In this document: in pieces, positions 53,023 to 59,474 of the stretch
Numbering within the stretch: position 1 is the first letter of the stretch
Layout: each line of letters starts with the position of its first letter
DNA from: Agrobacterium vitis
GTDB lineage: Bacteria > Pseudomonadota > Alphaproteobacteria > Rhizobiales > Rhizobiaceae
DNA: 64,000 nt
NCBI RefSeq assembly: GCF_014926405.1
Contig: NZ_JACXXJ020000005.1
Location: 2,919,001 to 2,983,000, forward strand
Direction of reading: 5' to 3'
Position numbers and translations under genes: made by a program
The notes under the pieces: generated by a model
The model's input: the letters and a program-made list of their open reading frames with translations, nothing else
Told to the model about the DNA's origin: nothing
Database searches by the model: none

Positions 53023-53580
53023 TTACGAGGCGGGATAGGACTGCTCGTAGACCGCTTCGGGATGGTAGCCCAAAGCACCAACCACGCGGTCAAAGAGGTC
53101 ATTGGTATCAAGAACGGTGAAAGCGATAGGACGGCCAAGCTCATTGCGGATGACCGCCATCACATCGGTTCCAGGCTGCCAGAATGCGATGTGATGCCTT
53201 TCGCCGCTAACGCAGAGAAGTGTGCGCCCGTAGATCGCATGGCGAGTGTCGCACGGCATGCCTGGTTCACGCTGCGGGCTACCGGGTAGAGGACCGTCGC
53301 CCGTATGCGAAAACGTGGCGGCCGCTTTGAAGGCCAAAGCGAGATCAGTGACGCCACAATCCAGCAATGCCTTTGCGACGGCAATTTCCATGACGTTGAA
53401 GTAAGAAAAGCGCCGGTGAAGGCCGGGAGAACCGCCGCCCTCAATGTCCGACTTGCCCTTATGGCCGATGATGACGCCGCGTTTCAACCAGCTTTGCAGG
53501 GTGTGGTTCGAGACGCCAGTCGCCTTGATGACCTGCCCGGTCGAAAACTTTTCGTTCCAGATATCCATGATGAGTTCCAT
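53023..53580 (-). CDS. MerR-like HTH regulator of the element
   Basis: 185 aa (ATG 53580; ATG 53568 is also possible). The N-terminus KFSTGQVIKATGVSNHTLQSWLKRGVI is a MerR/AlpA-like winged helix, followed by GLHRRFSYFNVMEIAVAKALLDCGV. The C-terminal 100 residues (YGRTLLCVSGERHHIAFWQPGTDVMAVIRNELG) match nothing I know. It lies 212 bp upstream of the capsid gene on the same strand and may activate the head operon; a small-terminase role is an alternative. Confidence 0.75.
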   Translation of the reverse strand: MELIMDIWNEKFSTGQVIKATGVSNHTLQSWLKRGVIIGHKGKSDIEGGGSPGLHRRFSYFNVMEIAVAKALLDCGVTDLALAFKAAATFSHTGDGPLPGSPQREPGMPCDTRHAIYGRTLLCVSGERHHIAFWQPGTDVMAVIRNELGRPIAFTVLDTNDLFDRVVGALGYHPEAVYEQSYPAS

Positions 53581-53757
53581 AGGTTGGCATTTGCCCACTT
53601 ATCGCATGCAGCAAGCATGTTGGCAACCGCCAACTTCAATTTTTTGGATATTCGGCGCGTCTTTTTCAGCCTGACCATTTTGCGGGCTTTCGGCGTAACG
53701 GTGGAAAATCCGGGGGTGTTTTTCTGGGAAGTGCTTTGATTGCCTGGTTTTTTGCGA

Positions 53758-53952
53758 TCACGCCTTCCACGGGGCGGTGGCGGAAGGCGGAAAGGGCTCG
53801 CCGCTCGCGTCATCATCCGGGCGTTCGTCGCCGTCGAACTGGTCAAGCAGGGATAGGAGATAGTCAACCGTCGCCTCGATCCGGCGGCGCAAAGCGGGGG
53901 TTAGCTCGACAATGCAGACATAGCTTTCCTGTTCGCGAAAATGGGTCGCCAT
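53758..53952 (-). CDS. Small hypothetical protein divergent from the repressor
   Basis: 64 aa: MATHFREQESYVCIVELTPALRRRIEATVDYLLSLLDQFDGDERPDDDASGEPFPP.... GGAG lies 8 nt before the ATG. A helical middle and an acidic tail; no family known. Its promoter must overlap the twin palindromes bound presumably by the XRE protein, so it is the first leftward gene of the switch, in the place of a cro or anti-repressor gene. Confidence 0.7.
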   Translation of the reverse strand: MATHFREQESYVCIVELTPALRRRIEATVDYLLSLLDQFDGDERPDDDASGEPFPPSATAPWKA

Positions 53953-53981
53953 CGCGTTGCTCCTGATTTTTCGATGTGGTA

Positions 53982-54036
53982 TCAACAATTATTGTTGATA
54001 GAACACGACGGCCAAGCCGTCAACAAAAAATGTTGA
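53982..54036. promoter_or_regulatory. Twin operators of the XRE repressor
   Basis: Two 17-bp sites of the form TCAACA-N5-TGTTGA: 53982-53998 (within a 21-bp perfect palindrome) and 54020-54036, centres 38 bp apart, in the 87-bp divergent promoter. The second ends 3 bp before the repressor ATG, implying autoregulation. Its position leaves no room for a normal ribosome site. Confidence 0.85.
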
Positions 54037-54039
54037 TCC

Positions 54040-54267
54040 ATGATTCCCGCTCAATGCCGCGCCGCTCGCGCCCTGATAAATTGGACACAGCTAAAGCTTG
54101 CAGAAGCCGCAGGCCTCGGCTTATCTACTGTTGTGGATTTCGAGAAAGAACGCCGGAAGGTTTCGCCAGAGGCCGAGAATGCAATGCAAGCGGCCCTCGA
54201 ATCAGCCGGAGTAATTTTTGTGGCAGAGAATGGCCTGGGAGCGGGTGTGAGGTTGAGAAAGATCTGA
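54040..54267 (+). CDS. XRE-family repressor (CI-like)
   Basis: 75 aa, essentially only a helix-turn-helix: CRAARALINWTQLKLAEAAGLGLSTVVDFEKERRKVSPEAENAMQAALESAGVIFVAENG. Divergent from the 64-aa gene across two matching operators, so probably the master repressor of the element. It lacks a ligand or cleavage domain, so derepression would need another factor. The DUF2971 gene follows after one base. Confidence 0.85.
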   Translation: MIPAQCRAARALINWTQLKLAEAAGLGLSTVVDFEKERRKVSPEAENAMQAALESAGVIFVAENGLGAGVRLRKI

Positions 54268-54268
54268 G

Positions 54269-55204
54269 ATGAATAATTCTAGCAAAACGACGGGAACAAA
54301 ATCTAAGTCAACCTCTCCACGACAAAATTCCTTTTTTGACAGTTTTTCCATAGAGACAATAAGAAGGTTTTCTGTACCAACACCAGAGAAATTATACCAC
54401 TATACGAGTTCAGAAGGCTTAATCAGTATTACGAAACACCATTCCCTGCGGTTCTCAGACGTACGATTTCTTAATGATGCGTCCGAATTTCAATATGGCG
54501 TCAAAATCGCAAATCATGTCCTAAATAACCAGAAAAAACCTTCTTTGAAACATAGTGATGAAGTAATTGAAAAAATTATTAATAATCTAAGAGAGGCAAG
54601 CTTCCACTTCACGCCAATAATATTCTGCATGAGTGCCACCGACAATCTCCTTAATCAGTGGAGAGACTATGGAAAAGATGTGGTCCCATATTCTATAGAG
54701 TTCCACGTGCCGGAAATTTTGAAATTAGGCGCGTATAATTTTCCTTTTTTATTATGCAACATTGAATACGATGAAGAAATACAACACAGCATGATGATGG
54801 ACGTAATTGACCGCCTATCTCAAAAGGCCGTTGAGATTATTGAAAAAGACCACTTGGATGAGGCGCAGCTCGAAGAACTATATCGTGCCTACGCGGTGGA
54901 GCTCCTAATTATCGCAAGCAGACTCAAACATCCGTCATTTTCAGCGGAAAATGAATGGCGAATGATCTGCTTTAAAAAAAATATCGATGAATTAGGTGTT
55001 AAACGTGAATATCGATCTAGCGCCTTGGGCGCAATACCTTACTATACTTGGGGAAGAAAAGATAATGGGAAGTTACCAATCACGAATGTGACTATAGGAC
55101 CGTCTGTTTATCCGATAATCTCAGAGATTGCATTGAAGGGTTTACTTCAAGATCATGGATACAGCCCCAACACCAAATACTCAATTATTCCGATACGTAG
55201 GTAG
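54269..55204 (+). CDS. DUF2971 cargo protein
   Basis: 311 aa, strikingly A/T-rich compared with its GC-rich neighbours, a sign of separate acquisition. Matches the DUF2971 pattern: LYHYTSSEGLISITKHHSLRFSDVRFLNDASEFQYG, FCMSATDNLLNQWRDYGKD and SAENEWRMICFKK. Biochemical role unknown. The YHYT opening resembles ADP-ribosyltransferase-like folds, which is speculation. Coupled to the XRE gene (TGAGATG). In a satellite cargo slot it is a candidate anti-phage or superinfection gene. Confidence 0.8.
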   Translation: MNNSSKTTGTKSKSTSPRQNSFFDSFSIETIRRFSVPTPEKLYHYTSSEGLISITKHHSLRFSDVRFLNDASEFQYGVKIANHVLNNQKKPSLKHSDEVIEKIINNLREASFHFTPIIFCMSATDNLLNQWRDYGKDVVPYSIEFHVPEILKLGAYNFPFLLCNIEYDEEIQHSMMMDVIDRLSQKAVEIIEKDHLDEAQLEELYRAYAVELLIIASRLKHPSFSAENEWRMICFKKNIDELGVKREYRSSALGAIPYYTWGRKDNGKLPITNVTIGPSVYPIISEIALKGLLQDHGYSPNTKYSIIPIRR

Positions 55205-55212
55205 TGAACTTA

Positions 55213-55353
55213 CACCGCGTCCAGAACTCAAGCCGGAAGTACCTCGGGCTAGTGACGCCACTGATCTGTAGAGCCATCGCCAAGGCCACCAGCCTGTCAA
55301 TGCGGCCGGTGGCCTTGTCTTATCCAATCAGCGGCTTCCGGCCGGATCGCGGG
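55213..55353. repeat. Degenerate duplicate of the terL 3' end
   Basis: About 140 bp closely matching 55823-55965 (the last codons of terL) in the same orientation, for example GCCATCGCCAAGGCCAC, TCAATGCGGCCGGTGGCCTT and CTTCCGGCCGGATC shared. The copy has indels and cannot encode the TerL end. It lies 9 bp after the DUF2971 stop and brackets the two small membrane genes. Confidence 0.9.
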
Positions 55354-55385
55354 CTGATTCTTATGTCTAATTTCGATAGGACCAC

Positions 55386-55634
55386 ATGACTGAAACCGAC
55401 GCTGAAAAGCTCCGTATTACAATTCACAACGAACGGCTTAAGCTTCTGGCCACATTTTTGAACGGTATCGGTGTGGCCGTGTTTGCCGTTGGCGGCCTTG
55501 CGCCGGTGTTTTCCAGCCTCTACGGGCAGAATGGGCCGACACTGTTTCTGATGCTTGTCAGCACGATTTGTTTTTTAACCGCATGTGCATTACATTACTC
55601 GGCAAGCACGGTTCTAAAAAGGTTGAAGCCATGA
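55386..55634 (+). CDS. Small two-helix membrane protein
   Basis: 82 aa: a charged N-terminus (MTETDAEKLRITIHNERLKLL), then two membrane helices (TFLNGIGVAVFAVGGLAPVF and TLFLMLVSTICFLTACALHY) and a basic end. AGGA lies about 6 nt before the ATG. Size and topology recall holins or small effector proteins, but no family is recognised. Its stop overlaps the start of the next frame (ATGA). Confidence 0.7.
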   Translation: MTETDAEKLRITIHNERLKLLATFLNGIGVAVFAVGGLAPVFSSLYGQNGPTLFLMLVSTICFLTACALHYSASTVLKRLKP

Positions 55635-55729
55635 CCACGCTGGAAATGATTTCGCTGCTGATGATGCCAGCCGCCAGCTTGATTATCGCTGGAACGGCTC
55701 TTTACATCGTCAACCACCGTAAATCCTGA
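55631..55729 (+). CDS. 32-aa single-helix membrane protein, coupled
   Basis: MTTLEMISLLMMPAASLIIA then GTALYIVNHRKS. Starts within ATGA at the end of the 82-aa gene, so it is likely made with it. One membrane helix with a basic C-terminus. Too short for homology judgement; coupling and composition are the support. Confidence 0.6.
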   Translation: MTTLEMISLLMMPAASLIIAGTALYIVNHRKS

Positions 55730-55813
55730 TTGATCGGGACCTTTATGTCTCGACCTCCCGAAAGGGGCTTGCGGGCCTGCCCAATGCGAAAGCTAGGGTG
55801 GGCCTCAATCATT

Positions 55814-57442
55814 TTAATCACCCACCGCATCCAGAACCCAAGCCGGAAGCACCTCCGGCTCATGACGCCCACTGACCTGTAACGCCATCGCCAAGGCCAC
55901 TAGCCCATCAATGCGGCCGGTGGCCTTGCTCTTGTCCAGCTTCCGGCTTCCGGCCGGATCACGGGTAACGACGGCATTGGACGAACACATGTTCAGCACC
56001 GGATTGCCGCTATGGCGCAAAAGCTGTTCGGCCACATTGCGCTCCAGCGTATCCACGGCCGGCGACATATCCTTATAGCCCTGCCCGAAGGGCTCCAGCG
56101 GCACGGTGCCGCCAAACAGGCCAAGCTCGCGCTTCAAATCCTCGATCCGCCAACGGTCATAGGCGACCGTGCGCAGATCATAGGTTTGCGCCGCCTGCAT
56201 GATGGCTTGCGCGACAAAGCCGGGATCGATGGTGGAGCCGGGAATAAGCGTGATGAAGCCTTGCCGCGCCCAGAGATCGTAAGGCACGCGGTCTTCATTG
56301 GAGCGCTCGACAATATTGGCTTCCGGCATGAAGAACTGGCAAACCACATCGAAGCGCCGCCCCTCCTGCGGAAACACCAGCACAAAGGCCGTGAGATCGC
56401 GGGAGCCGGAGAGATCAAGCCCGCCGTAGCATTCGCGACCAGTGAGGCCGGCGAGGTCCACCGCGCCATTGCAGTGGTCCCATTCGGCCTTATGGATAAA
56501 GCGCGACACGGCGGACACCCGCTGATTGAGGATCAGGTTGCGAAAGGCGCTTTCCTTTGACGGCACAAGCCGGGCTTGGGAGGCTTGGCGCTCCACGTCT
56601 TCCAGGGAGCGGAAATCGGCCAGCGCCGGGTTGGCAGCGATCCAGGCCTCGCGGCTCCAGGGATCGGCATCAGCAGGCGCGGCGTACAGCGTCAGGTGAA
56701 AGCTCGGATCATCGATATCGCCGGAATTGACGCGGGTGCCGTAGTCGATCAGCTCGGAAAATACATGATGGTCGGCGGCGGCCTGGGTGGAAATGCAGAT
56801 CATTAGCGGGTTGTCGCGCGCCCCCGTGGCCGTATCCAGCGCGTCAAACAGGTCGCGGTTTGGCGCGCTTCCAAGCTCATCATAGACCACGAAGGACGGT
56901 GACAGGCCCATTTTAGACCCGGCATCCGCCGACAGCGCCGCATAGATCGACCCCGCGCCGTCGCCGGTCAGCACCTCGATCTGCTTGTTGAACTGGATGA
57001 TATTGGCGCGGTCATCCAGTTCCGGGTGCTCGTTAAGAATGGCGCGCATTTCCTGAAACAGCTTGGCGGCCTGATCCCGCGTCAGGGCTGCGGAATAAAC
57101 CTCGCCACGCGGCTCCGCTTCCGGCCCCATCAGGTGGCAAAGGGCGAGGCCAGCCGCAAGCTGGGTCTTGCCGTTCTTGCGGGCCATGGACAGCACCGCT
57201 GTGCGGATCGGGCGGCGGCCTTCGCCGTTCTCGGCATAGACCGCCTCGATAAATTCGCACTGCCAGGACCGCAACGTCATTTTCGACCCGGCCAGTTTGC
57301 CCGCCGTGATCGGCAAGTCTTCCAGAAAGGCAATCACCCGGCCCGCACGGGACAAGCCCGGCGCATTCCAGGGCAAGACTTCGCGCACTTCGACCTTGCC
57401 GCGCTGAGAAAGCGCCTTCGCTCCAATACCCCGAGTAGCCAT
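55814..57442 (-). CDS. Phage terminase large subunit (TerL)
   Basis: 542 aa packaging motor and nuclease. ATPase: Walker A-like SMARKNGKTQ (residues 85-94), Walker B VVYDE (Asp188-Glu189), coupling motif ICISTQA. Nuclease: first metal Asp343 in YGGLDLSGSRDLTAF, later Asp in KATGRIDGLVALAMAL. Terminase_1/HK97 type. The start overlaps the HNH gene stop. No classic TerS precedes it. The 3' end is partly duplicated at 55213. Confidence 0.96.
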   Translation of the reverse strand: MATRGIGAKALSQRGKVEVREVLPWNAPGLSRAGRVIAFLEDLPITAGKLAGSKMTLRSWQCEFIEAVYAENGEGRRPIRTAVLSMARKNGKTQLAAGLALCHLMGPEAEPRGEVYSAALTRDQAAKLFQEMRAILNEHPELDDRANIIQFNKQIEVLTGDGAGSIYAALSADAGSKMGLSPSFVVYDELGSAPNRDLFDALDTATGARDNPLMICISTQAAADHHVFSELIDYGTRVNSGDIDDPSFHLTLYAAPADADPWSREAWIAANPALADFRSLEDVERQASQARLVPSKESAFRNLILNQRVSAVSRFIHKAEWDHCNGAVDLAGLTGRECYGGLDLSGSRDLTAFVLVFPQEGRRFDVVCQFFMPEANIVERSNEDRVPYDLWARQGFITLIPGSTIDPGFVAQAIMQAAQTYDLRTVAYDRWRIEDLKRELGLFGGTVPLEPFGQGYKDMSPAVDTLERNVAEQLLRHSGNPVLNMCSSNAVVTRDPAGSRKLDKSKATGRIDGLVALAMALQVSGRHEPEVLPAWVLDAVGD

Positions 57443-57873
57443 TATGAAAATCCTATTTCGTCATTTTTTTCAGAGGCTTGCTCCTCCGAAACTAAGTATA
57501 TTCCCATCTGGGACGTCGGTCCGGGCGCGGTCTCGTTCTGGCGATTTGATCCGCCCCCACCCCTATGCCAGGCGTCCGAACGATCAACCGGATTGCCCGA
57601 TGCATCGAACCCTTTGACCTTCCGAGCGAACGGCTTCCGGTGTTTGCGGTCATTCGCCGCCGTCTTCTCGTTGTGGCAACGCTCACACATCGAGGCCAGG
57701 CCATCGAGCGGTGGGAACGGATCGCCACCAGCATTGATCGGCGTCACATGGTCCACCGCCTTGGCAATGGTGACTTGCCCGCGCAGGCCGCACGGCTCGC
57801 ACGTTGGCACGGCCGTCAGCTTCGCCAGGCGCAGCTTTTGCCATTGGGTAGTGTTGTAGGGCCATTTAGCCAT
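57442..57873 (-). CDS. HNH endonuclease
   Basis: 143 aa. HNH/zinc layout: CEPCG (27-30 region), VDHVTPINAGGDPFPPLDGLASMCERCHNEKTAAN, with catalytic His in DHV and the metal His in CHNEK. HNH nucleases next to terminases assist cos-type genome cleavage in HK97-like phages. Overlaps the HTH gene by 8 bp and terL by one base. Confidence 0.93.
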   Translation of the reverse strand: MAKWPYNTTQWQKLRLAKLTAVPTCEPCGLRGQVTIAKAVDHVTPINAGGDPFPPLDGLASMCERCHNEKTAANDRKHRKPFARKVKGFDASGNPVDRSDAWHRGGGGSNRQNETAPGPTSQMGIYLVSEEQASEKNDEIGFS

Positions 57874-58594
57874 TGCCGCGCCCTCGGTGGCCGTTGTTGC
57901 CCGCTACAGGGCTGCTCTCTCCCTCTCCCAAGCCCATGCAGCGCTTGCGGCTAGCGCCGTCCTGTCGGCTCTTGCACTGCCGAGAGTTATTGATTTTATC
58001 TTGGTTCTTCGTGGGGTGGAAATCTTTGAACCCTGTCTGTCTGGCCAGCGAAGGCCCGCGCTTAAGCCAGGTCATCCATTCAGCCGAGACGATCCGCACA
58101 AGGTTGGTGAGGTTCTTCTGTCCCTTGCGTGGTCGCGGCTCCACAGAGAGGTGTCCAAGGGCGCGGGCTTCCCTGATAGCGTTCTGCACGGTGGTACGGC
58201 TCACGCCCGCCACAGCGGCGATACGGTCAAGCGCAAGATCACACAGCCCGTGGTGCTTCACCTCGCCGGCAATCACCGTCAGCGCGGCGCGTTCGCCTTC
58301 CGTATAGTGATGGCGGATGGTGTCGGGCATCCCGCTTGATCCGCCTAGCTTGCGCTTGCGGCCCATCGAGGCGGCCCGATCAGGCGACCGTTGCCACTTG
58401 CGGCCGACAAGGCGCTGCATCCTGCGAAGATGCGGGCTTAGGAGATTGACGGTCGTCGGCTGCTTGGAGGCCGGTTGCGTCGGCATGGTGCCCGTCAGAT
58501 AGCCATTCATGATGGCGATATCAGATGGCGACATTTTCGGACGGCTGGCAAGATTGCGGGCAAGCGCCGCCGAAATCGGAAACGCTTCACTCAT
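57866..58594 (-). CDS. HTH protein upstream of HNH-terL
   Basis: 242 aa. A winged-helix-like centre: HYTEGERAALTVIAGEVKHHGLCDLALDRIAAVAGVSRTTVQNAIREARALGHLSVEPRPRKGQKNLTNLVRIVS. The N-terminal 80 residues are basic and low in structure; the C-terminus is basic and Gly-rich. It occupies the position of a small terminase or a replication/DNA-recognition protein; either is possible. The start overlaps the orf82 stop (ATGA). Confidence 0.75.
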   Translation of the reverse strand: MSEAFPISAALARNLASRPKMSPSDIAIMNGYLTGTMPTQPASKQPTTVNLLSPHLRRMQRLVGRKWQRSPDRAASMGRKRKLGGSSGMPDTIRHHYTEGERAALTVIAGEVKHHGLCDLALDRIAAVAGVSRTTVQNAIREARALGHLSVEPRPRKGQKNLTNLVRIVSAEWMTWLKRGPSLARQTGFKDFHPTKNQDKINNSRQCKSRQDGASRKRCMGLGEGESSPVAGNNGHRGRGNG

Positions 58595-58838
58595 GGGCGG
58601 CCACCATAGGCCAGCGCATGCGCCCGCTTTCCCGCGTCTATAGCCTCAAGATTGCCGAGAGAGAAACGGTCTTTGAGGACCGCAATAACGTTGCTTCCTA
58701 GCTCGTGGCGATGCTGAGAAAGCCAGAGTGCGGCCGTCTCGATCCGGTTAGGAATTGCGCCGTTTTCTTCAATATTTTCAATAGCACCGGTCGGCAGGGT
58801 GGACGGGTTAGCGGATTGATTTTGCGCTGTATCCGCAT
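58591..58838 (-). pseudogene. orf82: small operon-leading gene at attR, start disrupted
   Basis: An open frame ends in ATGA overlap with the HTH gene and encodes ...ADTAQNQSANPSTLPTGAIENIEENGAIPNRIETAALWLSQHRHE... to ALAYGGRP. It has no in-frame ATG/GTG/TTG. The ATG at 58838, two bases from the att core, is one base out of frame; a single G after it would give MADTAQNQ. So either a one-base deletion, a non-standard start, or 5' truncation at the element end. Confidence 0.55.
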
Positions 58839-58840
58839 AA

Positions 58841-58856
58841 CCTCCCTGTCCGCCAT
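58841..58856 (+). repeat. attR core (16-bp direct repeat)
   Basis: CCTCCCTGTCCGCCAT, identical to 48233-48248. It marks the right boundary of the element; chromosome resumes at 58857. Confidence 0.95.
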
Positions 58857-58927
58857 TGTCACTCCATGTTCATTGCTAGGACGCTCGTCAATGAGCCTCT
58901 TTTGGTGAAACTGGATGATAGTCCCAA

Positions 58928-59413
58928 TCAGGGATCGATCACCGGCTCTTCCTTCACGGCATCTGCAAACTTCCGTGTCAATCGCACGAGATCTTCGATA
59001 TCTCGCTCTTCCCAGGTGGCGAAAATGGCGTGGCCGATTTTTTCGCGGGCTGTGTCGACAAGGTCGGTCATTGCCTTGCCTTTCGCAGTAATAACAGCCT
59101 CGCGTATGCGGCGATCGGCTGTACTGGCGCGACGCTCCACAAGGCCGAGGTTTTCAAGCTTGGCCACCTGCCTGCTGACGGTGGTATAATCGCGCCCATT
59201 GCGGTCGGCAAGCTCCACCACACCGATAGGGCCGAATCTCTCTATATTGACAAGCAATGGAAACAGCGCCCGATCCAGAGGGATGCCAGCTGCCTTGATC
59301 AGGATTTCATCGCGCTGCGGGCGGTTCATCACAGCCACGATATCGAGCAGGGACATATGAAGCGTACGAAGGCGCTCATCATTGTGTGTATTTTGCACGC
59401 TTTTTATTGACAT
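58928..59413 (-). CDS. MarR-family regulator
   Basis: 161 aa from ATG 59413 (MSIKSVQNTHNDERL), with GGAG 9 nt upstream; an ATG at 59428 is the alternative. Winged helix IGVVELADRNGRDYTTVSRQVAKLENLGLVERRASTADRRIREAVIT, with the DRR wing. Divergent from the oxidoreductase at 59475 across a palindrome, so it probably represses that gene and itself. Transcription could run into the element, whose attR is 71 bp beyond its stop. Confidence 0.92.
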   Translation of the reverse strand: MSIKSVQNTHNDERLRTLHMSLLDIVAVMNRPQRDEILIKAAGIPLDRALFPLLVNIERFGPIGVVELADRNGRDYTTVSRQVAKLENLGLVERRASTADRRIREAVITAKGKAMTDLVDTAREKIGHAIFATWEERDIEDLVRLTRKFADAVKEEPVIDP

Positions 59414-59430
59414 CGATGAGATCTCCATTT

Positions 59431-59447
59431 ATGTGCATATTACACAT
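59431..59447. promoter_or_regulatory. Palindromic operator for the MarR regulator
   Basis: ATGTG-N7-CACAT in the 61-bp gap between the divergent MarR and oxidoreductase starts. Size and location suit a MarR dimer. Inference only. Confidence 0.55.
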
Positions 59448-59474
59448 TAAATCTCCCATGAAAAGGAAGAGACC

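Larger units (their letters stand above)
48233..58856. mobile_element. Integrated capsid-encoding satellite-like element at tRNA-Ser
   Basis: 10,624 bp between 16-bp direct repeats (excised circle 10,608 bp). Contents: tyrosine integrase next to attL, HK97-type portal, protease, connector and capsid, terminase large subunit, HNH nuclease, HTH proteins, an XRE repressor with twin operators and AT-rich cargo. No tail, baseplate, holin/endolysin or recognisable replication genes were seen. Size, head-only gene set, tRNA site and the capsid-to-portal gene order recall capsid-forming phage-inducible islands; a reduced prophage is the alternative. Confidence 0.9.

Noticed and set aside
55204..55389. 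61-codon plus-strand frame after DUF2971
   Set aside because: It translates the antisense of the degenerate terL duplicate and has no independent support.
48233..58856. Gene transfer agent cluster
   Set aside because: GTA clusters are not bounded by att repeats, lack an integrase and have the order terL-portal-protease-capsid followed by tail genes. This element has att sites, an integrase and no tail genes.
48233..58856. Complete prophage
   Set aside because: No tail, baseplate, lysis or recognisable replication gene is present, and 10.6 kb is far below the size of an HK97-like phage.
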